The translations under genes and the position numbers were made by a program. A stretch of 64,000 nt of DNA from Haloplanus sp. GDY1 (GTDB lineage Archaea; Halobacteriota; Halobacteria; Halobacteriales; Haloferacaceae), in assembly GCF_023703775.1 (NCBI RefSeq), contig NZ_CP098514.1, forward strand, positions 2,019,998 through 2,083,997, written 5' to 3'. The stretch's first letter is position 1, and every line of letters begins with the position of its first letter. The notes beneath the pieces are model-generated. The model was given only the letters and a program-made list of their open reading frames with translations, searched no databases and was not told the DNA's origin. Positions 26,276 to 34,985 of the stretch are shown piece by piece.

Positions 26276-27001
26276 TCAGTCGTCGCTCCGTGGCGTCCCG
26301 TCCCCGAGGTCGTTCTCGAAGACGACCGACAGCAGGTGTCGCTGGGCCGCCCGCAGGTGCTGGCTGACCGTCTCCTGGCAGATGCCCATCCCCTCCGCCA
26401 GCGCCGACTGGGACACGTCGCGCGGCCGCTCGAAGTAGCCCTCCTCGTGCGCGAGGCGGAGGGTCTGCCACTGCCGGTCGGTGAGTCGCGCGCGGAGGGC
26501 CGTCCGAAAGCACTGCGGGGTCAGGAACGGCGGCGCCACCGGCCGTTCGGTGACGGCGACGACCCGCACCGAGGGGTGGGACGCACGGACGCCCTCGACG
26601 ACGGCCTCCGCCGACCGCGTGGGCGGCAGGGAGACGGTCAGCCGGGACTCCTCGTCGTCGGCGTGGGCCTCCGAGAGGACGGCGCCGGCGTCGGCCACCG
26701 ACTGCACGACGGCGTCGGCCACCGCGACTTCGAGGAGCGTCTCCCCGTCGCGTCGCTCCAGCAGGGTGGCGTGTCGCGCCCGGGGACAGTCCGCCGTGGC
26801 GTCGACGACGCGGGCGGACCCCTCGGCGTCGACGCCGAGGAACTCGAGCGTGTGTTCCCGCCCGTTCGTCGCCGGAATCGCCTCGAGGACGTCGACCCGG
26901 CAGTCGAGTTCCCGCGCCGCGTGGACCATCGGGTACGCGGGGTCCTGGAGCGCGAACTCGACTTCGGTGATGCTGTCGGATCGAGGGGTGTCCGAGTTCA
27001 T
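26276..27001 (-). CDS. Bat-like HTH_10 transcriptional regulator
   Basis: A 241-residue regulator without PAS or GAF domains. The N-terminal ~170 residues are the bacterio-opsin-activator-type sensor module (EVEFALQDPAYPMVHAARELDC in outline), and the C-terminal ~60 are HTH_10 (LTDRQWQTLRLAHEEGYFERPRD, then GICQETVSQHLRAAQ). It resembles the C-terminal half of bat but is a separate one-component regulator. The start at 27001 is chosen because the frame further upstream runs into the promoter of the divergent stress-protein gene. Confidence 0.8.
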   Translation of the reverse strand: MNSDTPRSDSITEVEFALQDPAYPMVHAARELDCRVDVLEAIPATNGREHTLEFLGVDAEGSARVVDATADCPRARHATLLERRDGETLLEVAVADAVVQSVADAGAVLSEAHADDEESRLTVSLPPTRSAEAVVEGVRASHPSVRVVAVTERPVAPPFLTPQCFRTALRARLTDRQWQTLRLAHEEGYFERPRDVSQSALAEGMGICQETVSQHLRAAQRHLLSVVFENDLGDGTPRSDD

Positions 27002-27112
27002 GGCACGCGCCTCCGTCGGCCGCCGCGCGACGCTCGGCTCACGGCTCGATGCGGGGACCGACCCGTTCCGGCTTCGTCCCCCGTCGGCAAATACTCGGTG
27101 GCTGGACGGGGG

Positions 27113-27124
27113 GACAGTATAAGA
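27113..27124 (+). promoter_or_regulatory. TATA box of the stress-protein gene
   Basis: ACAGTATAAGAC is the clear AT-rich element in the 146-base divergent gap. It is centred about 28 bases before the GTG at 27148, the spacing of a leaderless haloarchaeal message. That supports GTG as the start codon. Confidence 0.6.
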
Positions 27125-27147
27125 CCGAGGCGGGCGAAGCGGCGTGC

Positions 27148-27597
27148 GTGACCCTACTGGTTCCATTCGACGACTCGGCACTCGCGGAGACGGCGCTGAA
27201 ACGGGCCTGCGAGTTCGGGGCGTGTCGCGACGAGGCCGTCGTCGCCCTCACGGTGGTTCCGGACGACCGGTCGTTCGCGGAGGAGCGCGGCTGGATCGAC
27301 GCCGGCGAGGCCTACCGCCCGGACGAACTCTGTACGCGGTTCGAGCAGCGGGTGAAGGCCGTCGACGACGGAGTGGCGTTCCGGTGCGAGCGACCGACCG
27401 AGAGCGAGGACGCGACGGCGACGGCGACGGACGACGTGACCCGGACGATCCGGACGGTCGCCGCCGAACTCGACGTCTCGATCATCTTCGTTGGCAGCGA
27501 GAACGCCGGGCGCGTCTCGTCGCCGATGACGAGCGTCGGCGACCCGCTCTCGACGGACGCGCGCTACGACGTCCACATCGTCCGCCACGCGGAGTGA
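27148..27597 (+). CDS. Universal stress protein (UspA)-like domain protein
   Basis: A 149-residue protein with the Usp alpha/beta fold: VTLLVPFDDSALAETALKRACEFGA at the N-terminus and a late strand DVSIIFVGSENAGRVSSPMTSVGD that resembles the Usp phosphate-binding GxxGRxxxxxxG(S/T) region, but lacks its full glycine pattern. ATP binding is therefore doubtful. A middle Glu/Thr-rich stretch (ESEDATATATDD) is unusual. GTG at 27148 is the only start that fits the TATA spacing. Confidence 0.7.
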   Translation: MTLLVPFDDSALAETALKRACEFGACRDEAVVALTVVPDDRSFAEERGWIDAGEAYRPDELCTRFEQRVKAVDDGVAFRCERPTESEDATATATDDVTRTIRTVAAELDVSIIFVGSENAGRVSSPMTSVGDPLSTDARYDVHIVRHAE

Positions 27598-27663
27598 GCC
27601 GTCGCCGACCGCGGTCACGACCGAACGATCACCTTTTTATCTGTGGATCGTGACCCGGGTGGT

Positions 27664-27987
27664 ATGGCAACACGTGGTACCCGGGAGTCGGGGATCGGGG
27701 GCGCGCAACTCCCCGGCGTCGTGCCGTTCGACCTCGCCAACCTGACGCGGTTGAGCTGGGAGCTCGGCGCCCGCGTGGTCGACGACGAGGCGTCGGCGCT
27801 CCGCGGCGAGTGGGCCCACGCCGGGTCGCCGTGGGAGGTGTCGGTGTTCGACGTGGCGAGCGAGACGGCGGCCGTACGGGTCCGGACCCCGACCGGCCGC
27901 GAACGGTTCTACGGCGCCGCTCGGATGGACCTCGACGCCGCCCTGCCGGCCCTCGACGCCGCCGCCGACTGGGACCGGCGGAGCTGA
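27664..27987 (+). CDS. Small haloarchaeal protein of unknown function
   Basis: A 107-residue acidic protein (GVVPFDLANLTRLSWELGARVVDDEA, then WEVSVFDVASETAAVRVRTPTGRERFYG in outline). Its strand-rich middle suggests a small beta-sheet domain. No family is recognised. A TATA element (ctttttatctg, 27632-27642) lies about 26 bases before the ATG, indicating a leaderless message and supporting this start. The LOV histidine kinase follows 121 bases downstream. Confidence 0.6.
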   Translation: MATRGTRESGIGGAQLPGVVPFDLANLTRLSWELGARVVDDEASALRGEWAHAGSPWEVSVFDVASETAAVRVRTPTGRERFYGAARMDLDAALPALDAAADWDRRS

Positions 27988-28108
27988 CCCCCCGGAGCCG
28001 GGAGCCTGGCGGCTCCGCCCCGTGCCGACGACCGCCACACGGCGGCGAGAATCAGCGCTGAAATTTCCGCCAACGAACGTAAGTCGGTCGTGACCCAACG
28101 TCGACGAC

Positions 28109-30052
28109 ATGGACGCCAGCGCCTATCGAGAGGAGATCTACGACGTCTTTTCGGGGTCGGGTGAGGAGGTGGAGCCTCGGGTCGAACGGGCGCTCGAAGT
28201 CGGGACGGCGTATCTGGATCTGCCCATCGGCTTTCTCACGCGCATCGAGGACGGCACCCAGGAGATCGTCGCGGCGACCGGCGACCACGACCTGATCCGG
28301 CCGGGCGAGCGCTGCCCGCTTGACGAGGCGTACTGTCGCCGGACGCTGGAGGCCGACGGGGCGCTGGCCGTCCAGAACGTCGCCGAGTCGTCGGCCGTGG
28401 CCGACCGGGCCGTCCGGACGTTCGGCCTCGGAACCTACCTCGGCGCCACGGTGACCGTCGACGGCGACCCCTTCGGGACGGTCTGTTTCGCGGCCGAGGC
28501 GACGCGCGAGACGCCGTTCGGCGAGGCCGAGGAGGTGTTTCTCGAACTGCTGGCGAAACTGATCGGGGGCGCGCTCGAACGGCGGGTCCACGAGCGGGAG
28601 CTGAAACGGCGAAACGAGCGCCTGGAGCGCGAGAAGGCGCGCTTCGAGGGCATCGCCGAGACGAGCTTCGACGTGCTGTTCCGGGTCGGTCGGGACGCCA
28701 CCTTCACCTACGTCTCCGCGGCGGCGGAGCGGGTGCTCGGCCACGATCCCGAGGACCTGGTCGGCACGCCGTTCGCCTCGTGGCTCGACGGCGCGGCGGT
28801 CGACGACGCGATCCGGGCCTTCGACCGGACGATGGACGGCGAGACGGTCGAGAACCTCGAACTCGACTTCCGGGACGCCGACGGGGACCGGGTGGTCGTC
28901 GCGGTGAACGCCACGCCCATCGAGGAGGACGGGCGGGTGGTCGGCGTCCAGGGCGTCGGCCGGGACGTAACCGCCCGCAAGGAGCGGGAGCGCGAACTGC
29001 ACCGGAAGACCCGGGCGATGGACGAGGCCCAGGTCGGCATCTCCATCGCCGACGCCCGCGACGGCGACCTGCCGCTGGTGTACGCGAACGAGGGGTTCGA
29101 ACGCGTCACCGGCTACGACACCGCCGACCTGCTGGGGCGAAACTGCCGGTTCCTGCAGGGCGAGGCGACCGACCCCGAGACGATCGATCTGCTCGGCGAG
29201 CGCATCGCGGCCGAGGAGCCGGCGTCGGTCGAACTCATCAACTACCGCGCCGACGGGACGCCGTTCTGGAACCAGGTGCGTCTCAGCCCCGTCGAGGACG
29301 ACGCGGGGACGGTCAGCCACTACCTGGGCTTCCAGACGGACGTGACCGAGCGCAAGCGCACCGAACAGCTGGTTCGGCTGCTCAATCGGGTGCTCAGGCA
29401 CAACCTCCGCAACGACATGAACGTCATCCGGGGGACGGGGCGGTTCCTCCAGAACGGCCGGCCGGACGACCCCACCGCGCTCGGGGAACGGATCGAGCGG
29501 ACCGCGGACGGGCTGGTCGGCCTCAGCGAGCAAGCGCGCGAACTGGAGCGGAACGCACGCCGGGAGCGGGAGCCCACCCGGATCGATCCGGCGGCGCTGT
29601 TCGAGACGACCGTCGAGGACCTCCCCGCGGACGCCGCGGTCGAGACCCGGGTCGACACCGACCGCGACCTCTGTGCCGGGCCGGAACTGGAGCGGGCGCT
29701 CGCGGAACTCGCGGGGAACGGGATCGGACACAACCCGGCCGCCGAGCCGTGGCTCGAACTCGCGGCGACGGACGACGGGGAGTGGGTGACCGTCACCGTC
29801 ACCGACGACGGCCCGGGGATCGACGACATGGAGACGGCGGTCATCGCCGAGGGCCAGGAGACGGAACTGGTCCACGGCTCCGGACTGGGGCTGTGGCTCG
29901 TCAACTGGATCGTGACGCGCTACGGCGGGTCCTTCCAGATCGAAGCGCGGGGCGACGCCGAGGGCTCGGTGGCCACGATCCGACTCCCCGGGATCGGTGC
30001 CGACGAGGCCGTCGAGGCGGTCGAGCGGGGGCCGACGGTCCTGTTCCGGTGA
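28109..30052 (+). CDS. GAF-PAS-LOV sensor histidine kinase
   Basis: A 647-residue cytoplasmic kinase. Domains: GAF (about 20-155), coiled linker, PAS (178-290), LOV-type PAS (300-415), and a HisKA-like/HATPase kinase (425-635). The LOV signature is GRNCRFLQG with C346; the flavin-contact set N378, N388 and Q409 is also present. The phospho-acceptor is H431 in VLRHNLRNDMNVI, a haloarchaeal H-box form. The N-box lies near GNGIGHNP and the G boxes are DDGPGID and GSGLGLWLV. No membrane segment is seen. Blue-light sensing is predicted. Confidence 0.9.
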   Translation: MDASAYREEIYDVFSGSGEEVEPRVERALEVGTAYLDLPIGFLTRIEDGTQEIVAATGDHDLIRPGERCPLDEAYCRRTLEADGALAVQNVAESSAVADRAVRTFGLGTYLGATVTVDGDPFGTVCFAAEATRETPFGEAEEVFLELLAKLIGGALERRVHERELKRRNERLEREKARFEGIAETSFDVLFRVGRDATFTYVSAAAERVLGHDPEDLVGTPFASWLDGAAVDDAIRAFDRTMDGETVENLELDFRDADGDRVVVAVNATPIEEDGRVVGVQGVGRDVTARKERERELHRKTRAMDEAQVGISIADARDGDLPLVYANEGFERVTGYDTADLLGRNCRFLQGEATDPETIDLLGERIAAEEPASVELINYRADGTPFWNQVRLSPVEDDAGTVSHYLGFQTDVTERKRTEQLVRLLNRVLRHNLRNDMNVIRGTGRFLQNGRPDDPTALGERIERTADGLVGLSEQARELERNARREREPTRIDPAALFETTVEDLPADAAVETRVDTDRDLCAGPELERALAELAGNGIGHNPAAEPWLELAATDDGEWVTVTVTDDGPGIDDMETAVIAEGQETELVHGSGLGLWLVNWIVTRYGGSFQIEARGDAEGSVATIRLPGIGADEAVEAVERGPTVLFR

Positions 30053-30058
30053 CGAGGC

Positions 30059-30778
30059 TCAGTTCGGATCGCCCCGATCGACCGGGCCACAGACCACCGT
30101 GACCGGAACCGCCGCGGAGACGTCCATCTCCCGGCCCTTCGGCGAGTATCGGGTGTCAACCGTCTCGACGAGGCCGGCGTCGACCTCGTGGTAGCGGTCG
30201 ATCCGGCCGTCGCGGGCGTCCAGAAGCGCCGTGACCGCGGGCGCCCGGTGGACACGCTCGCTCGACCAGACGACGGCGCCGTCGCCGACCGCCGCGCGCC
30301 GGGGCACGTCGTCGCGGGCGAACAGATCGACGTCGCCGTGGGACCCGGCGGCGTCGTAGCCGCTCTCCGTCAGCGTCCGGGCGACGGCGTCGGGGTCGAC
30401 GTCGGCCTCGATCACCGTCCCCAGATCCGTCGCGAGCAGGCGGTCGTAGTTCGCGTAGCCGACGCCGAAGTGATCGAGGTCGGTGAGCAGGCGCTTGCGG
30501 GGCGTCGTGAACCGGACGGGCGCGGGGTAGCCGAGTTCGCCGGGGCGCCGGAACAGATACCCGTAGCCGCCGTCGACGCCGTCGACCGCGCCGGGCGCCG
30601 GGAGCCACTCACGGTACGCCGGCGGGTCGGCGGGCGGCACGTCGATGCGACCGAACTGCTGTGCGGAGCCGAGGGGCGGGAGGCCGGAGGTGCATCCGGA
30701 GAGCGCCGTCGCGAACCCGGTCGCGATCAGGCCCGACCCCCGCCGGAGGAGGTCACGCCGCGTCGTGTCGGAGACCAT
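30059..30778 (-). CDS. Tat-exported lipoprotein of unknown function
   Basis: A 239-residue protein with a Tat motif (TRRDLLRRGSGLIA) and lipobox LSGC, then an acidic mature domain. The domain contains repeated strand-helix elements (FGVGYANYDRLLATDLGTVIEADVDPDAVARTL in outline), suggesting two related halves, but no known family is recognised. It is convergent with the LOV kinase gene, 6 bases apart. A TATA element and a perfect hairpin lie upstream. Confidence 0.6.
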   Translation of the reverse strand: MVSDTTRRDLLRRGSGLIATGFATALSGCTSGLPPLGSAQQFGRIDVPPADPPAYREWLPAPGAVDGVDGGYGYLFRRPGELGYPAPVRFTTPRKRLLTDLDHFGVGYANYDRLLATDLGTVIEADVDPDAVARTLTESGYDAAGSHGDVDLFARDDVPRRAAVGDGAVVWSSERVHRAPAVTALLDARDGRIDRYHEVDAGLVETVDTRYSPKGREMDVSAAVPVTVVCGPVDRGDPN

Positions 30779-30821
30779 CGGTACGCGTCCCGCTTCGGCC
30801 CGTGAGGACCTTACTCCCCGT

Positions 30822-30862
30822 GACGGACTGTGCGGGGGCGCAGTCCGTCGAAGGTTTTATGA
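30822..30862 (-). promoter_or_regulatory. Perfect 9-bp hairpin next to a TATA element, candidate operator
   Basis: GACGGACTG (30822-30830) is exactly complementary to CAGTCCGTC (30841-30849) across a 10-base loop. Immediately beyond, ggttttatgaag (30851-30862) is a TATA candidate for the minus-strand lipoprotein gene, which starts at 30778. The palindrome would straddle that promoter's start site, where a repressor could bind. Confidence 0.45.
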
Positions 30863-30940
30863 AGTGAGTCCTCCCGGCCCGCCCCTGGAGCGTCCGGTGG
30901 CTGCCGGCGTCGATTCTCAGCGGTGATACTGTCGGCGAGC

Positions 30941-30950
30941 GCATATATAC
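30941..30950 (+). promoter_or_regulatory. TATA box of the membrane histidine kinase
   Basis: GCATATATAC stands about 29 bases before the ATG at 30974. The spacing fits a leaderless message and rules against the upstream in-frame start at 30923. Confidence 0.65.
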
Positions 30951-30973
30951 GGGGAGCGAGAACCAACCACGTC

Positions 30974-32761
30974 ATGGGGGGACTGTCGGCACGAACGAGT
31001 GGAGCGGCCGTCGTCGGCGGCGGCCTCGTTCTCTCGGCGCTTCACGTCCGGACCGGCGTGCTGCTGTGGGGGCGGCCGATACTGGCGGTCATGGAGTCGT
31101 TCGTTCCGCTGTTGCTATCGCTGTCGATAGCGACACTGGGGACGCTGATGTGGCGGGGGGAACTCGTCCCGGAGCGGTTCGCCGGGCGGACCCTGGCGTG
31201 GTCGGTGGTCGGCATCGCGGCGCTGGCCGTGGCGGTGGGGTGGCTGTCCGCCGACGCCGCACTCCGCGCCGGGGCGCTCCCGCCGGCGTCGCGGACGCTA
31301 CTCGGCGCCGTCACCCTCGGGGGCCTCGGCGGCCTCGTGGTCGGCGTCTACGACGCCCGCGGGCGATGGCGGCGGTCGCGGATGGCACAGCTCACCCGGA
31401 TCAACGACACGCTCCGCATCGCGACCCAGGAGATGGTCCACGCGGCCGACCGGGAGGAACTCGAAGCCGAGGTGTGTGACCGCCTCACCCGGTCCGACCT
31501 CTACGACAGCGCGTGGATCGGCCGGTACACACCGGGGACGACCGAGGTGCGACCGGTGGCGTGGGCCGGCCACGACGAGGAGTACATCGAATCGCTCGAA
31601 GTCACCGTCGATCCGACGGATCCGGTCGGACAGGGACCGGGCGGCGAGGCGATCCGGACGGGGGAGATCCAGCCGGTCCAGGACGTGTTCGCGGAGCCGA
31701 CCCTGGAACCGTGGTGGGACCTCCTGGCGAGTCGGGGCGTCGAGTCGATGGCGGTCGTCCCGCTCGTCGGCGGGGACCGCGTCTACGGCTTCCTCAGCGT
31801 CTACGCCGACCGGACCAACGCGTTCGACGCCGCCGAGCGGGAGGCGCTCTCGGAACTCGGCGAGAGCATCGGGCACGCGCTGGACTCGATGACGGCCCGG
31901 GACCAGCTCGCCCGGCGCGAGCGCGAACTCGCCCGGCAGAACGAGCGCCTCGACGAGTTCGCGAGCGTCGTCTCTCACGACCTCCGCAACCCGCTGAACG
32001 TCGCCCGGGGTAACCTCGAACTCGCGCGGGAGACCCCGGATCGGGAGTATCTGGAGCGGATCGCGGGCGCCCTCGACCGCATGGACGACCTGATCGACGA
32101 CGTGCTCACGCTCGCGCGCGACGGGCGGACGGTGAGCGAGTTCCGCCCCGTCGACCTCCGGTCGGTCGCCGACGCGGCCTGGGCGACGACGACGACGGCG
32201 GACGCGACGCTCGTCTTCGCGGACGACCCGGGGACCGTCCAGGGCGACGAGGGACGGCTCGTCCGCGTGTTCGAGAACCTGTTTCGGAACGCGATCGAAC
32301 ACGGCTCGACCGGCTCCCCCGCGGGGACTCGCGGGGGGAGCGTGGCTCACGACGCCGGCGACGAGCCCCCGACCGCCGAGGCCTTCACTCGGGGGACGAG
32401 CGCCGACGAACGGGACGGCGACGAACGAGCCTCCGACGAACCGGACGACGACGCCGACGGCGGGCTCACCGTCACCGTCGGTCGCACGGAGAGCGGCTTC
32501 TACGTCGCCGACGACGGCCCCGGCATTCCCGAATCCGAGCGGGAGACGGTGTTCGAGACGGGCTACTCCACCGCCACCGACGGCACCGGGTTCGGCCTCA
32601 ACATCGTCCGGAGCATCGCGGAGGCCCACGGCTGGGAGGTGACCGTGACCGAGAGCGCGGCCGGCGGCGCCCGCTTCGAGTTCAACGGCATCCCCGCGGC
32701 GGAAGACGAGCGCGTGGAGCGACCGCCGGGCGACGGGAGCGCGGCCGACGACGCCGACTGA
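30974..32761 (+). CDS. Membrane sensor histidine kinase with GAF domain and catalytic-domain insert
   Basis: A 595-residue kinase. The N-terminal ~127 residues hold four hydrophobic segments. A GAF domain follows (about 145-310). The H-box is ASVVSHDLRNPLN with H335, followed by a two-helix dimerisation region. The catalytic domain has the N-box FENLFRNAIEHG (about 433-444) and the G-box VADDGPGIP (511-519). Between them, about 50 residues (445-497) of Gly/Asp/Glu/Ser-rich, probably disordered sequence are inserted where most kinases have only a short loop. No receiver is adjacent, so its partner lies elsewhere. Confidence 0.88.
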   Translation: MGGLSARTSGAAVVGGGLVLSALHVRTGVLLWGRPILAVMESFVPLLLSLSIATLGTLMWRGELVPERFAGRTLAWSVVGIAALAVAVGWLSADAALRAGALPPASRTLLGAVTLGGLGGLVVGVYDARGRWRRSRMAQLTRINDTLRIATQEMVHAADREELEAEVCDRLTRSDLYDSAWIGRYTPGTTEVRPVAWAGHDEEYIESLEVTVDPTDPVGQGPGGEAIRTGEIQPVQDVFAEPTLEPWWDLLASRGVESMAVVPLVGGDRVYGFLSVYADRTNAFDAAEREALSELGESIGHALDSMTARDQLARRERELARQNERLDEFASVVSHDLRNPLNVARGNLELARETPDREYLERIAGALDRMDDLIDDVLTLARDGRTVSEFRPVDLRSVADAAWATTTTADATLVFADDPGTVQGDEGRLVRVFENLFRNAIEHGSTGSPAGTRGGSVAHDAGDEPPTAEAFTRGTSADERDGDERASDEPDDDADGGLTVTVGRTESGFYVADDGPGIPESERETVFETGYSTATDGTGFGLNIVRSIAEAHGWEVTVTESAAGGARFEFNGIPAAEDERVERPPGDGSAADDAD

Positions 32762-32773
32762 GGCCGGCGCGGA

Positions 32774-33817
32774 TCAGGACGGGACGATGACCGCCCGCCC
32801 CTCGATGTCGCCGTGTTCGAGGCGCTCGGCGACGGTGTTGATCTCGTCGAGGCCGTACCGCGAGGTGCGGAGTTCCACCTCACCCTGGTCGACGAGTGCG
32901 ACCAGTTCCTGCAGTTCGGTGTACCGGCCCACGAGCGTCCCCCGGTAGTCGAACTCGCCGTCGACCAGCGCCTGTGCGGGTTCGTGGATGTGGCCGCCGT
33001 AGCCGATGACGTGGTGGTCGCCGCCCGCGGCGACGATGTCGGGGGCGTACGCCGTCGTCTCGTCGGCACCGACGAAATCGAGCACCTGCTTGGCGCCGAC
33101 GCCGTCGGTGATCGCCTCGATCTCGGCGGCTACGTCCGCGCTCGACGGGTCGACGGTGTGGCTCGCGCCGAGGTCGGTCGCGAGGTCGCGAGCCGCCGGC
33201 TTGAGGTCCAGCGCCGTGATCTCGGCGGCGCTCATGGCGTCGAGACACTGCAGGCCGATGTGGCCGAGGCCGCCCACGCCGATGACGACGGCGTGATCGC
33301 CGGGGGCGAGTTCGCGAACCGCCCGCTTGGCGGCGTGGTAGGCGGTGATGCCGGCGTCGGCGTGGGGGGCGATGTCGGCCGGATCGACGCCGCCGGGTAG
33401 CGGGATGACCGCTCGCTCGTTCGTGTGGAGATACTCCGCGAACCCGCCGTCGGTCGTCAGGCCGGGAAACTGCGCGTTCTCGCAGTACATGTCCTCGCCG
33501 AGGCGGCAGGGGCGGCAGGTGCCACAGGTCATGTGGGGGTGACAGATCACCCGGTCGCCGGGGTCGACGATGTCGACGTTCTCGCCCACCTCCGCGACGG
33601 TCCCCGCGTTCTCGTGGCCGAGGGTCAGCGGCAGGTCCTGTGGCGCGTAGTCGGTCCACATCCCCTCGATGATGTGATTGTCTGTCTGACACCATCCGGC
33701 CCCCTCCACCTCCACGACGACGGCGTCTGGGTCGGCGGCGGCCGGGCGCGCCACCTCGTCGATGGACAGCGCGTCGCTCATGTCCTCCGTGTACTCGTGC
33801 AGTCGTGCGGCGAGCAT
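32774..33817 (-). CDS. Zinc-dependent NAD(P) alcohol dehydrogenase (MDR family)
   Basis: A 347-residue enzyme of the medium-chain dehydrogenase family. Catalytic zinc ligands: C43 (GWCQTDNH) and H68/E69 (LGHEN). Structural zinc: C98, C101, C104 and C112. The cofactor motif GVGGLGHIG lies near residue 180. It oxidises an alcohol with NAD(P)+. The ATG at 33817 gives the normal N-terminus. It lies divergent to the amidohydrolase and DUF59 genes. Confidence 0.9.
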   Translation of the reverse strand: MLAARLHEYTEDMSDALSIDEVARPAAADPDAVVVEVEGAGWCQTDNHIIEGMWTDYAPQDLPLTLGHENAGTVAEVGENVDIVDPGDRVICHPHMTCGTCRPCRLGEDMYCENAQFPGLTTDGGFAEYLHTNERAVIPLPGGVDPADIAPHADAGITAYHAAKRAVRELAPGDHAVVIGVGGLGHIGLQCLDAMSAAEITALDLKPAARDLATDLGASHTVDPSSADVAAEIEAITDGVGAKQVLDFVGADETTAYAPDIVAAGGDHHVIGYGGHIHEPAQALVDGEFDYRGTLVGRYTELQELVALVDQGEVELRTSRYGLDEINTVAERLEHGDIEGRAVIVPS

Positions 33818-33877
33818 GTGCGGGTGGTTCGCTCCCGACGGCAAAAGCGTTGCTCCGACGACAATCACGAACGACCA

Positions 33878-33891
33878 CAACAGTTATTTGT
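33878..33891 (+). promoter_or_regulatory. TATA-like element in the ADH/amidohydrolase divergent gap
   Basis: CAGTTATTTG lies about 33 bases before the amidohydrolase ATG. In the opposite direction an AT-rich CGCTTTTGCC (about 33840-33849) precedes the dehydrogenase gene. Both genes could be controlled from this 100-base gap. Confidence 0.5.
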
Positions 33892-33917
33892 CAACATTCC
33901 TCACGGACGGTCGTACC

Positions 33918-34985
33918 ATGTACGAGTACGAGGGCGAGGACGTGTTCGTCATCGACTCCCACCTCCACCTGTGGGACGCCACCGAGGAGAACATCGTCCA
34001 CGAGGGCGGGGAGCAGTTCATCCAGTGTTTCTACGACTACCACACCGCGTTCACCCCGGAGGAAAAGCAGTGGTCGCTGGAGGAGTACCGGAAGTACGGC
34101 GCCGACCGGATGATGGAGGACCTGTTCGGATCGGCCGCGGTGGACATGGGCATCTTCCAGCCCACCTACCTCACCGACTTCTACGACGAGGGGTTCAACA
34201 CGACCGAGCAGAACGCCGAACTCGCCGAGGAGTACCCCGAGCGGTTCGTCCTCAACGGCACCTTCGACCCCCGGGACGGCGAGGAGGGGCTGGCGTATCT
34301 GGAGGAACTGAACGAGAAGTACGACCTGCAGGGCGTGAAACTCTACACGGCGGAGTGGCGCGGCGACTCGAAGGGGTGGCGCCTCGACAGCGAGGAGTCC
34401 TTCAGGTTCCTGGAGAAGTGCGCCGAACTCGGAATTCGGAACATCCACCCGCACAAGGGGCCGACCATCCGGCCGCTCAACCGCGACGCCTTCGACGTCG
34501 CCGACGTCGACGACGCCGCCACCTCCTTCCCCGAACTCAACTTCGTCGTCGAGCACGTGGGCCTGCCGCGACTGGACGACTTCTGCTGGATCGCCGCCCA
34601 GGAGCCCAACGTCTACGGCGGCCTCGCCGTCGCGGCGCCGATGGCCGTCCACCGCCCCCGGAAGTTCGGCGAGATCATGGGCGAACTCCTCTTCTGGCTG
34701 GGCGAAGATCGGTTGCTCTTCGGCTCCGACTACGCGCTCTGGAACCCCGACTGGCTGGTCGACGTGGTGATGAACGCCGAGTTGACCGACGAGCAACGCG
34801 ACGAGTACGGCGTCGAACTCGACCTGGAGACGAAACGGAAGATCATGGGCGAGAACGCCGCTCGCCTCTACGACATCGACATCGAGGAGAAGAAAGAACA
34901 GTTCCGCTCGGACGACGTGACCGAGGAGTTCGGCCTCGGCGACCACTACGCCGGCGAGACGTCCGCGACGCCGGCGGACGACTGA
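33918..34985 (+). CDS. Amidohydrolase-2 family (COG2159-type) protein
   Basis: A 355-residue TIM-barrel metal-dependent hydrolase. Motifs: VIDSHLHLWD with the HxH pair H15 and H17, and later LFGSDYALWNPDW with the late Asp of the barrel. The set resembles ACMS-decarboxylase-like amidohydrolases. Its stop overlaps the ATG of the DUF59 gene by one base (TGATG), so the two are translated together. Similar three-gene sets (Zn-ADH, COG2159 amidohydrolase and a DUF59 protein) occur beside bacterial propane-type di-iron monooxygenases, but no oxygenase is present here. Confidence 0.8.
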   Translation: MYEYEGEDVFVIDSHLHLWDATEENIVHEGGEQFIQCFYDYHTAFTPEEKQWSLEEYRKYGADRMMEDLFGSAAVDMGIFQPTYLTDFYDEGFNTTEQNAELAEEYPERFVLNGTFDPRDGEEGLAYLEELNEKYDLQGVKLYTAEWRGDSKGWRLDSEESFRFLEKCAELGIRNIHPHKGPTIRPLNRDAFDVADVDDAATSFPELNFVVEHVGLPRLDDFCWIAAQEPNVYGGLAVAAPMAVHRPRKFGEIMGELLFWLGEDRLLFGSDYALWNPDWLVDVVMNAELTDEQRDEYGVELDLETKRKIMGENAARLYDIDIEEKKEQFRSDDVTEEFGLGDHYAGETSATPADD

